In this document: positions 18,439 through 28,775 of the stretch, piece by piece
Numbering within the stretch: the stretch's first letter is position 1
Layout: the number at the start of each line of letters is the position of its first letter
Assembly (NCBI RefSeq): GCF_003048835.2
Contig: NZ_CP060705.1
Span: forward strand, 434,001 to 498,000
Direction of reading: 5' to 3'
DNA from: Campylobacter concisus
Lineage (GTDB): Bacteria; Campylobacterota; Campylobacteria; Campylobacterales; Campylobacteraceae
Length of the DNA: 64,000 nucleotides
Made by a program: the position numbers and the translations under genes
The notes under the pieces: generated by a model
The model's input: the letters and a program-made list of their open reading frames with translations, nothing else
Databases searched by the model: none
What the model was told of the DNA's origin: nothing

Positions 18439-19545
18439 TTAAAATTTAAATTTCACCGAGCGGTAGGTCTGATCAAACCTAAATGTTAGCAGATTTTGCA
18501 GTATCCCAAAAAGTACCATGAAGGTGACGAAGCTGCTTCCGCCGTAGCTAAAAAACGGCAGCGGCACGCCCACAACCGGCGCAAAACCGATTGTCATCGA
18601 GACATTTACCCCCACGTAGACGAAGATGAGCGCGGCTATGCCAGTGGCAGTCACCTGCGTGAAATAATCATTCTTAAGCCCGTAGTTTAGGCTAAGTAAG
18701 TGCGTTATAAGCGCTCCATAAAGCCCAAGCAAAAGCAGCGCCCCGTAAAAACCAAAACGCTCGATATTGTAGGCGAAGATGAAGTCACTTGTGGCGATTG
18801 GCAAAAATTTAAAATGCGTCTGCGTCGCCTCGTCCTTTGGCTTGCCCTTTAGCCCGCCACTACCTATGGCGATGATGCTTTGTTTGACGTGGTAGCTTGG
18901 CTCTTCAGCGATGAAGTCGTGGATCCTCTTTTTTTGATAATCATGCAAATTTTCATACAAAACTGGCGCCGAAAATCCTATGGCAAGGATGATGCAGATC
19001 CAAATTTTCTTATTTACACCGATGACAAAAAGGATGGTGTAGCCAACTATCAAAAGTATGAGCGCGGTGCCAAGATCAGGCTCTTTCATGATGAGTGCAA
19101 AAGGCAAAAGTATGTAAAAACTAAGCCTTAAAAAGTCTTTTAGCCCGTATCCCTGGGCCTCTGGAGGGCGCTGCTTAACTAGATAGGCTAGCATCAGCAA
19201 AAAAGCTGGTTTCATGAGCTCTGAGGGCTGAAGCGTGAAGTGAACGAAGGGGATCTCCAGCCAGCGCCTAGCTCCAAGCTTGCTAACGCCAAAGATATCA
19301 ACGCTTAAAAGTAGCACGATGCAGACCCAGTAAAACATCGGGATAATCCAGTCTATGCGCCTAATAGGCAGCAAAAATGCTATGAAAAATGAGACAAATC
19401 CTATGCCAAAATATACAAGCTGTTTGTTCGCCAAAATGTCGTTTGCTTCGGAAACTAGGATGTATGAGATGGCTATGATTGGGATGATTAAAAACGGCTG
19501 AATAAAATCAAAATGTGTTAAAATACGCCGATCTAGTTTTATCAA
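18439..19545 (-). CDS. rodA: Rod-shape determining SEDS glycosyltransferase RodA
   Basis: 368 aa with about ten membrane spans, SEDS family (FtsW/RodA/SpoVE). Family marks are GARRWLEIPFVHFTLQPSEL, KEPDLGTALILL and, near the C-terminus, GVPLPFFSYGGSSF. It polymerises lipid II glycan strands for side-wall growth together with a class B PBP. At 368 aa and without an FtsW-like extension it fits RodA (mrdB) better than FtsW, and the same neighbour (rluD-type gene) occurs in C. jejuni. TTG start. It is divergent from the pseudouridine synthase gene and its 3' end faces the palindromic repeat tract. Confidence 0.9.
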   Translation of the reverse strand: MIKLDRRILTHFDFIQPFLIIPIIAISYILVSEANDILANKQLVYFGIGFVSFFIAFLLPIRRIDWIIPMFYWVCIVLLLSVDIFGVSKLGARRWLEIPFVHFTLQPSELMKPAFLLMLAYLVKQRPPEAQGYGLKDFLRLSFYILLPFALIMKEPDLGTALILLIVGYTILFVIGVNKKIWICIILAIGFSAPVLYENLHDYQKKRIHDFIAEEPSYHVKQSIIAIGSGGLKGKPKDEATQTHFKFLPIATSDFIFAYNIERFGFYGALLLLGLYGALITHLLSLNYGLKNDYFTQVTATGIAALIFVYVGVNVSMTIGFAPVVGVPLPFFSYGGSSFVTFMVLFGILQNLLTFRFDQTYRSVKFKF

Positions 19546-19597
19546 GAAGCAAACCTTGTTTTTTGGGCTAGATTATATCACAAACAAGGCTTTGATT

Positions 19598-20569
19598 TTG
19601 GTTAAATTTAATGTTTTAAATAGCTCAAGACTCGACGTTGCAGTGGCGCAGGAGCTTCAAATTTCACGTAATCAAGCTTTAAATTTGATAAAAGACTCTC
19701 TTGTAAGCGTAAATTTAAAACCAGTCTCAAAACCAAGTTTTATTTTAAACGAAAACGATGAAATTTGCGTAAATTTTGCCCCAAAAAAAGAGGTGCAAAA
19801 CGAGTACGAAGTAAATTTTGAGATCCCTATCATCTATGAAGATGACGATCTCATAGTGCTAAATAAGCCCCCGCAAATCGTAGTTCACCAAGCCCCAAGC
19901 GTCAAAGAGGCGACGTTAGTTGAGTGGTTAAACAAAAAGGACTTTATGCTCTCAAATTTAAACGGCGACGTAAGAGCCGGCATCGTCCACCGCCTAGATA
20001 AGGGCACGAGCGGCGCTATCGTCGTTGCTAAAAACAACTTCGCCCACGCAAAACTTAGCGAGCAGCTAAGCGATAAGAGCATGGGGAGAATTTATCTAGC
20101 GCTCACTGACTTGCCCCTAAAAGAGGACGTGATCATCGACAAGCCAATCGGCAGAAATCCAAACAACCGCCTAAAAAAAGCGATCGTCGCGGACGCTAAA
20201 TTTGCCAAAAGTGCCTTTGTAAATTTACTAAGCGAAAGCGGAGTAAATTTGATAGCAGCAAAGCTTTTTACAGGCAGGACACACCAGATAAGAGTGCATC
20301 TTGCTAGCATAAACCGCCATATTTTAGGCGATGATTTATACGGATTTAAGAGCCAAGGCGATAAAATAAGCAGAGTTATGCTTCACGCTTATATGCTCTA
20401 TTTTATCCATCCACGAACTGGCAAAAGGGTAGAATTTACCGCAAAAACGTATGATGACTTTAACCAAATAATTTACAAAAAAATTCCCAAGGAGATTTTT
20501 GATGAAAAAATTTGCCCTACGCATATTGACACCATTTTTAGTAGCTTTCTTAGCGGGATGCGGCTCTAG
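19598..20569 (+). CDS. RluA/RluD-family 23S rRNA pseudouridine synthase
   Basis: About 323 aa from the TTG at 19598; the frame is open up to a TTG at 19556 (337 aa), and no ATG or strong ribosome site decides between them. Residues after the start form an S4 RNA-binding domain (SSRLDVAVAQELQISRNQAL). The catalytic domain has AGIVHRLDKGTSGAIVVAK, whose aspartate is the nucleophile, and FTGRTHQIRVHLASI. It isomerises specific uridines in large-subunit rRNA; which sites cannot be read. It starts the long forward operon that continues with flpA and overlaps flpA by 68 bp. Confidence 0.88.
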   Translation: MVKFNVLNSSRLDVAVAQELQISRNQALNLIKDSLVSVNLKPVSKPSFILNENDEICVNFAPKKEVQNEYEVNFEIPIIYEDDDLIVLNKPPQIVVHQAPSVKEATLVEWLNKKDFMLSNLNGDVRAGIVHRLDKGTSGAIVVAKNNFAHAKLSEQLSDKSMGRIYLALTDLPLKEDVIIDKPIGRNPNNRLKKAIVADAKFAKSAFVNLLSESGVNLIAAKLFTGRTHQIRVHLASINRHILGDDLYGFKSQGDKISRVMLHAYMLYFIHPRTGKRVEFTAKTYDDFNQIIYKKIPKEIFDEKICPTHIDTIFSSFLSGMRL

Positions 20570-21708
20570 CGTACCGACCCAGCAAAGCACGTCACTACCA
20601 ACTATCACAAGCTTAAAAACTATTTCAGATATGACAGAAGTTGGCTTTGAGTGGAACCCAGTGAGCGACGAGAGCGTCGTTGGCTACTACCTTTACCGTT
20701 CAAATCCAAACGATGCAAACTCAAAAATGCAACTAGTTGCAAACATAAAAGACCGCTTTGCTACGCACTATGTGGATCGCGACCTAGCTCCAGAGACAAC
20801 TTACTCATACCAGATGAGAACCTACTCAAGCAACGCCATCTCTCAACCAGGTGCGATCGCAACTGCGACAACTAAGCCACTACTTGACTCTGTGCCATTT
20901 GCACAAGCTATCACAGGGCTTCCAGGCCGTGTAAAAGTGATCTGGAGACCACATCCTGATAGCACAGTAGCAAGCTATCTCATCCAAAGAAGCGATGCAG
21001 GAGCTAATAAATTTAGCCAGATCGCAGAGGTAAATGGCAGACTAAACGCCGAGTATATCGATACTGAGGTAAAACCTGGCAGGTCTTATGAGTATAGGAT
21101 ATTAGTTAAAACTTCTTCTGGCGTCATCTCAAAACCAAGCCAAAACATAAGCGCCACAACAAAGGAGTTACCCTAAATCAGTAACAAACGTCCAAGCGAC
21201 TAAAAATGCACCAAAAAAGATCATTTTAACGTGGGATTATGCGCCAGCTGAGGATTTTTCGTACTTTAAGGTTTATAGAACGACTAGTAAAATTTTGCCT
21301 TACACATATCTAGCAAAAACGACTAGCAACACCTATGAGGACCTCATAAACACAAACGCTGCGACAAGGTACTATAGAGTGACAGCGGTCGATAAAGACG
21401 GTCTTGAGAGCTTGAAGCAAGAAGAGCCGATCGTTGGTAGCACACTTGGCGCGCCAAAAACTCCAAGCATAAGCGCTAGCTACGATGGTAGCGGTGTAAA
21501 TGTAAGCTGGAACGCAGTTGATAGAGCTAGCTCATATACAGTTTATCGAAGTGGTGCTAGCGAGAAAGTCTTTAGCGGTATAAGTGATACTGGGCTTAGA
21601 GATGACAGCGTTCAAAAAGGAGCTAGTTACTCTTACAGCGTCGTAGCAGTTGATGAGTACGGCATCGCATCTGATAAGTCATCAAAAGCAGAAGTTAGCA
21701 TAAAATAA
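20502..21708 (+). pseudogene. flpA: Fibronectin-binding lipoprotein FlpA, frameshifted
   Basis: Two frames make one protein. The first runs 20502-21176 (224 aa) from an ATG behind AAGGAG: a lipoprotein signal with lipobox LAGC (Cys20), then two fibronectin type III-like repeats. The second repeat holds WRPHPDSTV at residue 148, close to the fibronectin-binding motif WRPHPDFRV that I recall for C. jejuni FlpA. The first frame stops at CCC TAA (21171-21176). In the +1 frame the protein continues at once (PKSVTNVQATKNAP) to 21708 with two more FN3-like repeats, giving about 401 aa, near the C. jejuni length. One surplus C, a sequencing error, or +1 recoding at CCC-TAA would each explain it. Its place between rluD-type and trmB genes matches C. 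jejuni. Confidence 0.85.
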
Positions 21709-22895
21709 TGCCAAATTTCATCGCTTCATCCTTAAAAGAGCTCTCGTTTCCATTTGGTAACGACAAGATCAAATTTCTTTGGCAAGCAAGTGGCCGAAAC
21801 GAGAGGCTCATCTACACAAAAAATGAAGATGAAGGCTTTTTTCTAGTCGTAAAGCCTGGTAAAACTGGCACCGTCGTAAAGGGAGAAAAACTTACAAAGC
21901 CTGCTAAAGTTGGCCTTTTGCAAGAAGCACTTGAGCTTTTTAAAGAACAAAGTTGTAACGACATCATCAGCCAAGCATTTGCTGTAAAAAAGACAAATTT
22001 GACCAAAAAAGTTAGTGAAATTTTAAGTCTTGAAGAGTTTGCGCCAGCATTTTGCGAGCTAAAGGATAAATTTAAAGAGATTTTTATAGAGATCGGCTTT
22101 GGCTCTGGCAGGCACTTGCTCTATCAGGCTAAAAACAACCCAAATGCCCTAGTTATAGGCATAGAGGTCTATAAGCCAAGCATCGAGCAAGTAGCAAAGC
22201 TAGCTAGAGCAAATGCCCTAGAAAACGTGCGTCTGATAAACACCGACGCCAGGCTCTTACTCTCGCTTGTTGGATCAAATTTAGTTGATAGAGTATTTTT
22301 GCACTTTCCAGTGCCTTGGGACAAGGCTGAGCATAGACGCGTGGTCTCATCGGCGTTTGCGCTTGAGTGCGAGAGGATACTAAAAGTTGGCGGTAAATTT
22401 GAGCTACGGACTGATAGCAAAGAGTATTGCGACTTTAGTTTGAGTAAATTTTTAGAGCCCGCAAACTCAAAAATCGAAGCTTTTAAAAATAGAAATTTAG
22501 AAGTAACAAGCAAATATGAAGACCGCTGGAGACGCCAAGATAAGAATATCTACGACGTTATTTATACTTGTGAGGTTGAAAGTAGCGAGAGCGTTTTGGC
22601 TGGGGATTTTAGCTTTAAAGAAAAGACAAACGTAAAAAATATCATTAAAAATTTTAAAAATTTCATCGTCAAAAAAGAGGATCACTTTTTACATTTTGAG
22701 GAAATTTACACCATAAATGAGGGTGAAATTTTGCTAAAAGTCGCCTTTGGAGCGTTTAACAAACCAGAGCAGTGTTTCATCAAAATAAGCGATGAGAAAA
22801 GCGAATATTTTATAAAAAAACCGATCTTAATACGTGAAAATTTAGCAGCACACGAGCTTTTGAAGGAGTATTTGGCTGATGCAAGAGATAATTAG
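21708..22895 (+). CDS. trmB: tRNA (guanine-N7-)-methyltransferase
   Basis: 395 aa, well above the 200-240 aa of most TrmB proteins. The catalytic core is at about residues 125-270: EIGFGSGRHL as SAM loop, GIEVYKPSIEQ, VRLINTDARLL, and VFLHFPVPWDKAEHRRRV-like sequence (the FPxPWxKxxHxxxR mark). An N-terminal part of about 120 residues and a C-terminal tail of about 120 residues are extra; I recall similar extensions in Campylobacter TrmB. It makes m7G46 in tRNA variable loops. The ATG overlaps the last base of the flpA stop and the 3' end overlaps ftsE by 17 bp. Confidence 0.9.
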   Translation: MPNFIASSLKELSFPFGNDKIKFLWQASGRNERLIYTKNEDEGFFLVVKPGKTGTVVKGEKLTKPAKVGLLQEALELFKEQSCNDIISQAFAVKKTNLTKKVSEILSLEEFAPAFCELKDKFKEIFIEIGFGSGRHLLYQAKNNPNALVIGIEVYKPSIEQVAKLARANALENVRLINTDARLLLSLVGSNLVDRVFLHFPVPWDKAEHRRVVSSAFALECERILKVGGKFELRTDSKEYCDFSLSKFLEPANSKIEAFKNRNLEVTSKYEDRWRRQDKNIYDVIYTCEVESSESVLAGDFSFKEKTNVKNIIKNFKNFIVKKEDHFLHFEEIYTINEGEILLKVAFGAFNKPEQCFIKISDEKSEYFIKKPILIRENLAAHELLKEYLADARDN

Positions 22896-23550
22896 CGCAA
22901 GAAATTTAAGCCTAGCTTATGAGCGCAACGAGGTTGTGATCAATAGCGTAAATTTAGACATCTACGCAAATGACTTTGTCTTTATTACAGGCAAGAGTGG
23001 AAGCGGAAAAAGCACGCTTTTAAAGTCATTTTACGGAGAAATTTCGCCCCTTGCTGGCGAGCTAAATGTTTGCATGACGCAAATGGATGACATCGATGAC
23101 AAGAGACTTTGCGAGCTTAGGCAGCGAGTTGGCATTATATTTCAAAACTATCGCTTGATAAATGAGTGGAATGTCGAAAAAAACGTCATGCTGCCACTCA
23201 TCATCAAAGGCGTCAATCAAAATGTGAGCAAAAAGCAAGTAGCTAAACTTTTAAAGCACGTAAATATGCTTCACAAGGCCGATAAATACCCTCGCGAGCT
23301 AAGTGGCGGCGAGCAGCAAAGAGTCGCCATGGCAAGAGCTCTCGCGCACAATCCAAATTTACTCTTATGTGACGAGCCAACAGGAAATTTAGACGAATAC
23401 TCAAGCGACGTCATCTGGTCGCTTTTAAAATCAGCTAGAGAATTTCTAGGCACAAGCGTGGTTGTGGTGACGCATCACATCCCATCAACGCTTCGCATCC
23501 CATACCGCCACTTCGTCATAGAAAATGGAGGCGTGCATGAGATCGCTTAA
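22879..23550 (+). CDS. ftsE: Cell-division ATP-binding protein FtsE
   Basis: 223 aa ABC ATPase. Walker A is GKSGSGKST, the signature is LSGGEQQRVAMARAL, Walker B is LLCDEPTGNLD and the switch histidine is in VVTHH. The length and the pairing with ftsX identify it as FtsE rather than a LolD-type ATPase. With FtsX it uses ATP to switch on periplasmic peptidoglycan hydrolases at the septum. The EnvC-like gene two places downstream is the expected partner. It overlaps trmB and ftsX. Confidence 0.92.
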   Translation: MQEIISARNLSLAYERNEVVINSVNLDIYANDFVFITGKSGSGKSTLLKSFYGEISPLAGELNVCMTQMDDIDDKRLCELRQRVGIIFQNYRLINEWNVEKNVMLPLIIKGVNQNVSKKQVAKLLKHVNMLHKADKYPRELSGGEQQRVAMARALAHNPNLLLCDEPTGNLDEYSSDVIWSLLKSAREFLGTSVVVVTHHIPSTLRIPYRHFVIENGGVHEIA

Positions 23551-24352
23551 AAACCACATGGGATTTATATTGCCGTTAATCGCGCTTTTATTTTCAGTGC
23601 AGTTTAGCCTTACAGCGGACAAGGTCGTAAGAGAGTATGAGAGGCTTATGGGAAATGACTACAACATCGTGGTGGTTTCAAACAAAGAGCTAAGCGAGCC
23701 AGTGCTAAAGCCAGTGGTTAGCACGCTAGCTAGCGTCGAGCCACTAAGCCCACAAAAGATCATAGACCGCCTATCAAACGATATCTCGGCTAAAAATTTA
23801 TCCATCCTACAAAATGCCTTGCCTAAATTTTACTCGCTAAGACTAAGTGAATTTCCATCGCCAGAGTATATGGAGGAGATAAAGCAAAAGCTTTTGAAAT
23901 TTGATGGTATAAGCAAGGTTGAGACATTTTCAAAGACCCATGATAAGGTCTTTAAGATGCTAAATTTAGCCAAAAGTATATCGTATGCATTTATGGCGAT
24001 ACTTTGTGTTGTAGGGCTTATGCTTATGCTTAAGCAGACTAAAATTTGGCTATTTGAGCATAGAGAACGCATTGAAATAATGACGCTTTTTGGCGCGCCA
24101 TTTTGGCTAAAGTCAGCCATGCTTTATAAATCAGCCATGGTTGATAGCATAGTTGCGACCATTGTTGTTGGTGCTTTTTTCTTTTTCTTACCAAATTTTG
24201 AAATTTTTAGAGAAAATGCCGCAAGTATCGATGTAGTTTTGCCTAGCCTTGATCTTTCAAGAGATATCTTTATCTTATTTGGCGTGGCTGTTGTTTTAAG
24301 CATTTTTGCTGTTAGTTTAGTGATGAGTAAGGCTAGAAAAAGCACGATATGA
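23537..24352 (+). CDS. ftsX: Cell-division membrane protein FtsX
   Basis: 271 aa from the ATG at 23537 (MRSLKNHMGFILP), which has GGAGG just upstream; an ATG at 23525 is possible but is itself upstream of that box. The plan is FtsX: one N-terminal membrane span, an extracellular domain of about 120 residues (residues 30-150), then three spans with LFGAPFWLKSAML between the second and third. It carries the FtsE signal through the membrane to the periplasmic EnvC-type activator. It overlaps ftsE by 14 bp and the next gene by 4 bp. Confidence 0.9.
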   Translation: MRSLKNHMGFILPLIALLFSVQFSLTADKVVREYERLMGNDYNIVVVSNKELSEPVLKPVVSTLASVEPLSPQKIIDRLSNDISAKNLSILQNALPKFYSLRLSEFPSPEYMEEIKQKLLKFDGISKVETFSKTHDKVFKMLNLAKSISYAFMAILCVVGLMLMLKQTKIWLFEHRERIEIMTLFGAPFWLKSAMLYKSAMVDSIVATIVVGAFFFFLPNFEIFRENAASIDVVLPSLDLSRDIFILFGVAVVLSIFAVSLVMSKARKSTI

Positions 24353-25566
24353 AAAAAGGAATTTTTACACTTTTGCTAGCATTTGGCCTAGCTTTTGCAT
24401 CAAATACTAAAGAGAAGATAAAAGACTCCAAAAATTCGCTAAGATCGAGCCAGGTGATGAGTGAGCAGCTTAGTAAAAAGCTTGATGACTTGGCTGGCGA
24501 TATCGTAACTGGCGAGAAAAAACTTCGTGGTATAAGTGGTGATATCACAAATTTAAAGGGTCAAATTTCAGTTCTTGAGACAAATGCTTCAAAAGCGCTT
24601 CTTGAGCTTGATGATCTAACAAAGCAAAACAAAGAGCTAGAGCGCACCCAAAAAGAGCTAGAGCAAAATATGATAAGGATCATCGCAGAAGATTTATCAT
24701 TTGATCTTATGATGTCAGCAAGCGAGGGCAAACAAAGCAAAGAGAGCATCATCTCGTCGCAAATTTTAACCAAACTAAACGCCATAGCAAAAGAGGACTT
24801 TAAAAGGCTTAGCCAGAACTACGAAGATACGATAGAAAAGATAAAAAACAAATCAAGCAAGATAAATGAGATAAACTCAAGCATAAAAAACTATAGACGC
24901 AAGCAAAATGATCTACAAAGTCTAGAGAGCACGCAGAAAAATACAATAAGCGGACTAAAGCGTGATAAAGAAATTTACAGTAAAAAGTTAGCCAAGCTTC
25001 AAGCCCAACAAGATGAGCTAAGAAAGACACTAGAGCAGCTTGCTATCATGCAAAAGCAAGAGGATGAAGCCGCACGTGCTGCCAGAGAAAAGCAAGAAAG
25101 AGCAGCTAGTAAAGGTGACAAAAAAGGGTCAAAGAGCCAGCCAATGGGTGGGGGCTATCAAACAAGCTCAGTTAAGAGATACTCAGGCGCAAGGACGATC
25201 GCTCCGCTTGATAGCTACTCTGTAAAGCAAAAATTTGGCAATTACGTAGATCCGATATATAACATCAAAATTTTTAACGAGTCAGTCGTGCTTCGCTCAA
25301 GTACCCCAGATGCGAAGGTAAAAAGCGTGCTAAATGGCAAGGTGGTCTTTGCAAAAGCAACTCCTATGCTTGAAAATGTCGTCATTATAGAAAATGAAAA
25401 CGGCATCCACACGATCTACGCTCACCTAAGCCAGATCGCGCCAACGGTTAAGGTAGGCTCGCTCGTGCAAAAAGGCTACGTCATAGGCCGAGTTAGAAAC
25501 GATCTCACCTTTGAAGTAACGCAAAGGAACTACCATATCGACCCGCTTGAAATGATCTCAAAATAG
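24349..25566 (+). CDS. EnvC-like murein hydrolase activator (degenerate LytM/M23)
   Basis: 405 aa. A signal peptide (FTLLLAFGLAFA) is followed by a long coiled coil at about residues 20-250, rich in K, E and Q, and a basic/alanine-rich linker. A C-terminal M23/LytM domain covers about residues 280-400. The zinc ligands of active M23 peptidases are largely lost: the usual HxxxD site reads NIKIFNES, and HLHFE reads DLTFE. Only the histidine of YAHLS remains. That is the pattern of EnvC, which activates amidases rather than cutting. Coupling to ftsEX upstream and amiA downstream supports an FtsEX-EnvC-amidase pathway. As I recall, C. jejuni has the same gene order. Confidence 0.88.
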   Translation: MKKGIFTLLLAFGLAFASNTKEKIKDSKNSLRSSQVMSEQLSKKLDDLAGDIVTGEKKLRGISGDITNLKGQISVLETNASKALLELDDLTKQNKELERTQKELEQNMIRIIAEDLSFDLMMSASEGKQSKESIISSQILTKLNAIAKEDFKRLSQNYEDTIEKIKNKSSKINEINSSIKNYRRKQNDLQSLESTQKNTISGLKRDKEIYSKKLAKLQAQQDELRKTLEQLAIMQKQEDEAARAAREKQERAASKGDKKGSKSQPMGGGYQTSSVKRYSGARTIAPLDSYSVKQKFGNYVDPIYNIKIFNESVVLRSSTPDAKVKSVLNGKVVFAKATPMLENVVIIENENGIHTIYAHLSQIAPTVKVGSLVQKGYVIGRVRNDLTFEVTQRNYHIDPLEMISK

Positions 25567-25621
25567 TCACTTTGTAAGCGTTATTAGCTAAATTTAAAGC
25601 CTTTTTGGCTAAAATGCGTGA

Positions 25622-26356
<735 letters not shown>

Positions 26357-26374
26357 ATTTCAAAAAGGATAAAA

Positions 26375-26590
26375 ATGAGAACAGAACAAATCACAGCAAG
26401 AGCGCTAAAACAAGTAGGAGATGACAGATATAAGCTTTCACTTATCGTTGCAAAGCGTGCAGAAGCGCTAGCAAATGGCGCCATAGCTTTAGTTGATGCT
26501 GATACTTCAAAGATGAAATTTGCTGACATCGCACTACTTGAAGTGGCTGAGGGTAAAATAGGCTTAGAGGCAATAGTTGAAGGAAAATAG
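26375..26590 (+). CDS. rpoZ: RNA polymerase omega subunit
   Basis: 71 aa, small acidic protein with the omega fold sequence [20 protein letters not shown] and [11 protein letters not shown]. Assists assembly of the beta' subunit and takes part in the ppGpp binding site in proteobacteria. An AAAAGGATAAAA box lies before the ATG. It overlaps spoT by 14 bp, which links the polymerase subunit and the alarmone enzyme in one transcript. Confidence 0.93.
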   Translation: MRTEQITARALKQVGDDRYKLSLIVAKRAEALANGAIALVDADTSKMKFADIALLEVAEGKIGLEAIVEGK

Positions 26591-28766
26591 TCTTTTTTTA
26601 GAGCAGTTGATAGAGCAAATTTTAGCTTGTAAAAACGTTTCAGAAGCGATAAAACTGCTCTTTTCTCTTTGTGAAAGAAGTGAAATTTTAGACAAAGCTA
26701 TCGACAGCTGCGTCACATCTCACGCTGGACAATACCGCAAAAGCGGCGAACCATACGCCATCCACCCCATCTTAGTAGCCTCTATCGTAGCAAATATGGG
26801 CGGCGATGAGAGCATGGTCATAGCTGCACTCCTTCATGACGTGGTCGAAGATACCGACGTAACGCTAGGTGAGCTTCAGGCTGAATTTGGCGATGAGGTG
26901 GCAAAGCTAGTTGAAGGGCTTACAAAGATAGTTGCTATTAGAGAAAATAAGCTTGCAAGCTCAGATAGCAACGAAAAACTGGCAAGCTCGGCGCTAACTT
27001 TTAGAAAGATGCTCTTAATCTCCATAGAAGACGTGAGAGTCCTTGTCGTAAAGCTTTGCGACAGACTTCACAACATGCTAACGCTTGAAGCGCTCAGGCC
27101 TGAAAAGCAAAAACGCATAGCTGAAGAGACGCTTATGGTCTATGCTCCGATCGCTCATAGACTAGGAATTTCATCGATCAAAAACATGCTTGAAGATCTA
27201 AGCTTTAAGTATGCGATGCCAGAAGAATACGCAAAGATCGATAGCTACCTCAACAAAAACAAGCAGCAACTTAGCCTAAAACTAAATGCTTTTCACGAAA
27301 AGGTAAGTCAAATTTTACTTGAAAATGGCTTTATCGAGGGCACTTTTGAGATACAAAAACGCATAAAACACTACTACTCGATCTATCTAAAGATGCAAAG
27401 AAAGGGCATTTCTATCGAAGAGGTGCTTGACTTGCTTGCTATTAGAATTCTCGTGGAAAAGCCGCTTGATTGCTACCTGGCACTTGGAAATTTACATATA
27501 AATTTTAATCCTTTAATTTCTAGATTTAAAGACTATATCGCGCTTCCAAAGCAAAATGGCTATCAAACGATACATACGACCATTTTTGATAACAAAAGCA
27601 TCTTTGAGGCGCAAGTTCGCACTTATGATATGCATAAAACCGCTGAATATGGTGTTGCTGCGCACTGGAAATATAAAAACGGCGAGGGCAGCCTCTTAAA
27701 TCCAAAGCTTGACTGGCTAAATGACATCAGCATGCAAAATAGCGAGAACGAGGGCAACGTCGAAGAGCTTTATGAATACGCAAAAGATAGCCTTTATATC
27801 GAAGATATCGCAGTTTATTCTCCAAAGGGCGAGGTCTTTACATTGCCACGTGGTGCTACGGCGCTTGATTATGCTTATGAGATTCACTCAGAGATCGGAC
27901 TTTACGCAAAAGAGGCTTACATAAACCGCGTTAGGATGCCACTTTTAACAGAGCTAAAAAATGGCGATATCGTTAGGATAGTAACTGGCGAAGAGGCTAA
28001 ATTTCGCTGCTCGTGGATAAATAGTGTGCGAACAGGCAAGGCAAAGGCGACGATAAGGTCATTTTGTAAGCAAAAGATAAGAGATATAAACTACAAAATG
28101 GCGATAGATATCTTAAAATCAGTATTTAACGTCTCAAAAGATAGAATTTTAGAGTGGATAGAGAGCGAAAATTTAGGTAAAAAGGTCTTTCGCGCGGCAA
28201 CTGATAGCGAGTATCTGCAAGAAGTGGCAAATATGCTTAAAAAATACATAAGAAAAGAGCGTCCATTTATGATCTCTTTGGGCGACAAATACCAGATCAA
28301 AAAGCAAAAATTTGAAAACATAGTGATCTACTCAAATCACAAAATTTCAAATGTCGAGTTTGATTATTGCTGCAATCCAAAAAGGGGCGATAGCATAGTT
28401 GGCTTTAAAAATGGTCACACCGTGACAGTGCATCACAAGCTTTGCGAGCGCGCTGGCAAGCTCATGGATAAAGGCGATGAGATTATCTTTGTCAAATGGA
28501 CGAGAAATGCCCCACATAGGTATAAAATTTTATTAAATTTAGAAAACAGAAAAGGTGCGTTGGCTGAATTTTTAACATATCTTGCTAGACTTGATATAAA
28601 TTTAGCTACAATCTCGCTAAACGAAGCAAATGATCTTAGCGGAGATACGTTTGAAATAAGCGTCGAAATAGCAGAAAACATCGATGCAAACGAGATCAAA
28701 GAGAAGATCAAAGATAGATATAAGATTATTGATTTTGTTTCGCAAAGCGACCCATATCATAATTAG
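26577..28766 (+). CDS. spoT: Bifunctional (p)ppGpp synthetase/hydrolase
   Basis: 729 aa with TTG start inside rpoZ. Domains in order: HD hydrolase (about residues 40-190, with LLHDVVEDT intact, so hydrolysis is expected), synthetase (about 225-350, with [16 protein letters not shown]), TGS (about 415-475, [14 protein letters not shown]), and a C-terminal ACT domain (about 650-729). This is the only long RelA/SpoT homologue in the window; as I recall Campylobacter has a single one. It sets (p)ppGpp levels on starvation and stress. Confidence 0.94.
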   Translation: MKENSLFLEQLIEQILACKNVSEAIKLLFSLCERSEILDKAIDSCVTSHAGQYRKSGEPYAIHPILVASIVANMGGDESMVIAALLHDVVEDTDVTLGELQAEFGDEVAKLVEGLTKIVAIRENKLASSDSNEKLASSALTFRKMLLISIEDVRVLVVKLCDRLHNMLTLEALRPEKQKRIAEETLMVYAPIAHRLGISSIKNMLEDLSFKYAMPEEYAKIDSYLNKNKQQLSLKLNAFHEKVSQILLENGFIEGTFEIQKRIKHYYSIYLKMQRKGISIEEVLDLLAIRILVEKPLDCYLALGNLHINFNPLISRFKDYIALPKQNGYQTIHTTIFDNKSIFEAQVRTYDMHKTAEYGVAAHWKYKNGEGSLLNPKLDWLNDISMQNSENEGNVEELYEYAKDSLYIEDIAVYSPKGEVFTLPRGATALDYAYEIHSEIGLYAKEAYINRVRMPLLTELKNGDIVRIVTGEEAKFRCSWINSVRTGKAKATIRSFCKQKIRDINYKMAIDILKSVFNVSKDRILEWIESENLGKKVFRAATDSEYLQEVANMLKKYIRKERPFMISLGDKYQIKKQKFENIVIYSNHKISNVEFDYCCNPKRGDSIVGFKNGHTVTVHHKLCERAGKLMDKGDEIIFVKWTRNAPHRYKILLNLENRKGALAEFLTYLARLDINLATISLNEANDLSGDTFEISVEIAENIDANEIKEKIKDRYKIIDFVSQSDPYHN

Positions 28767-28775
28767 GAGAGAAAA

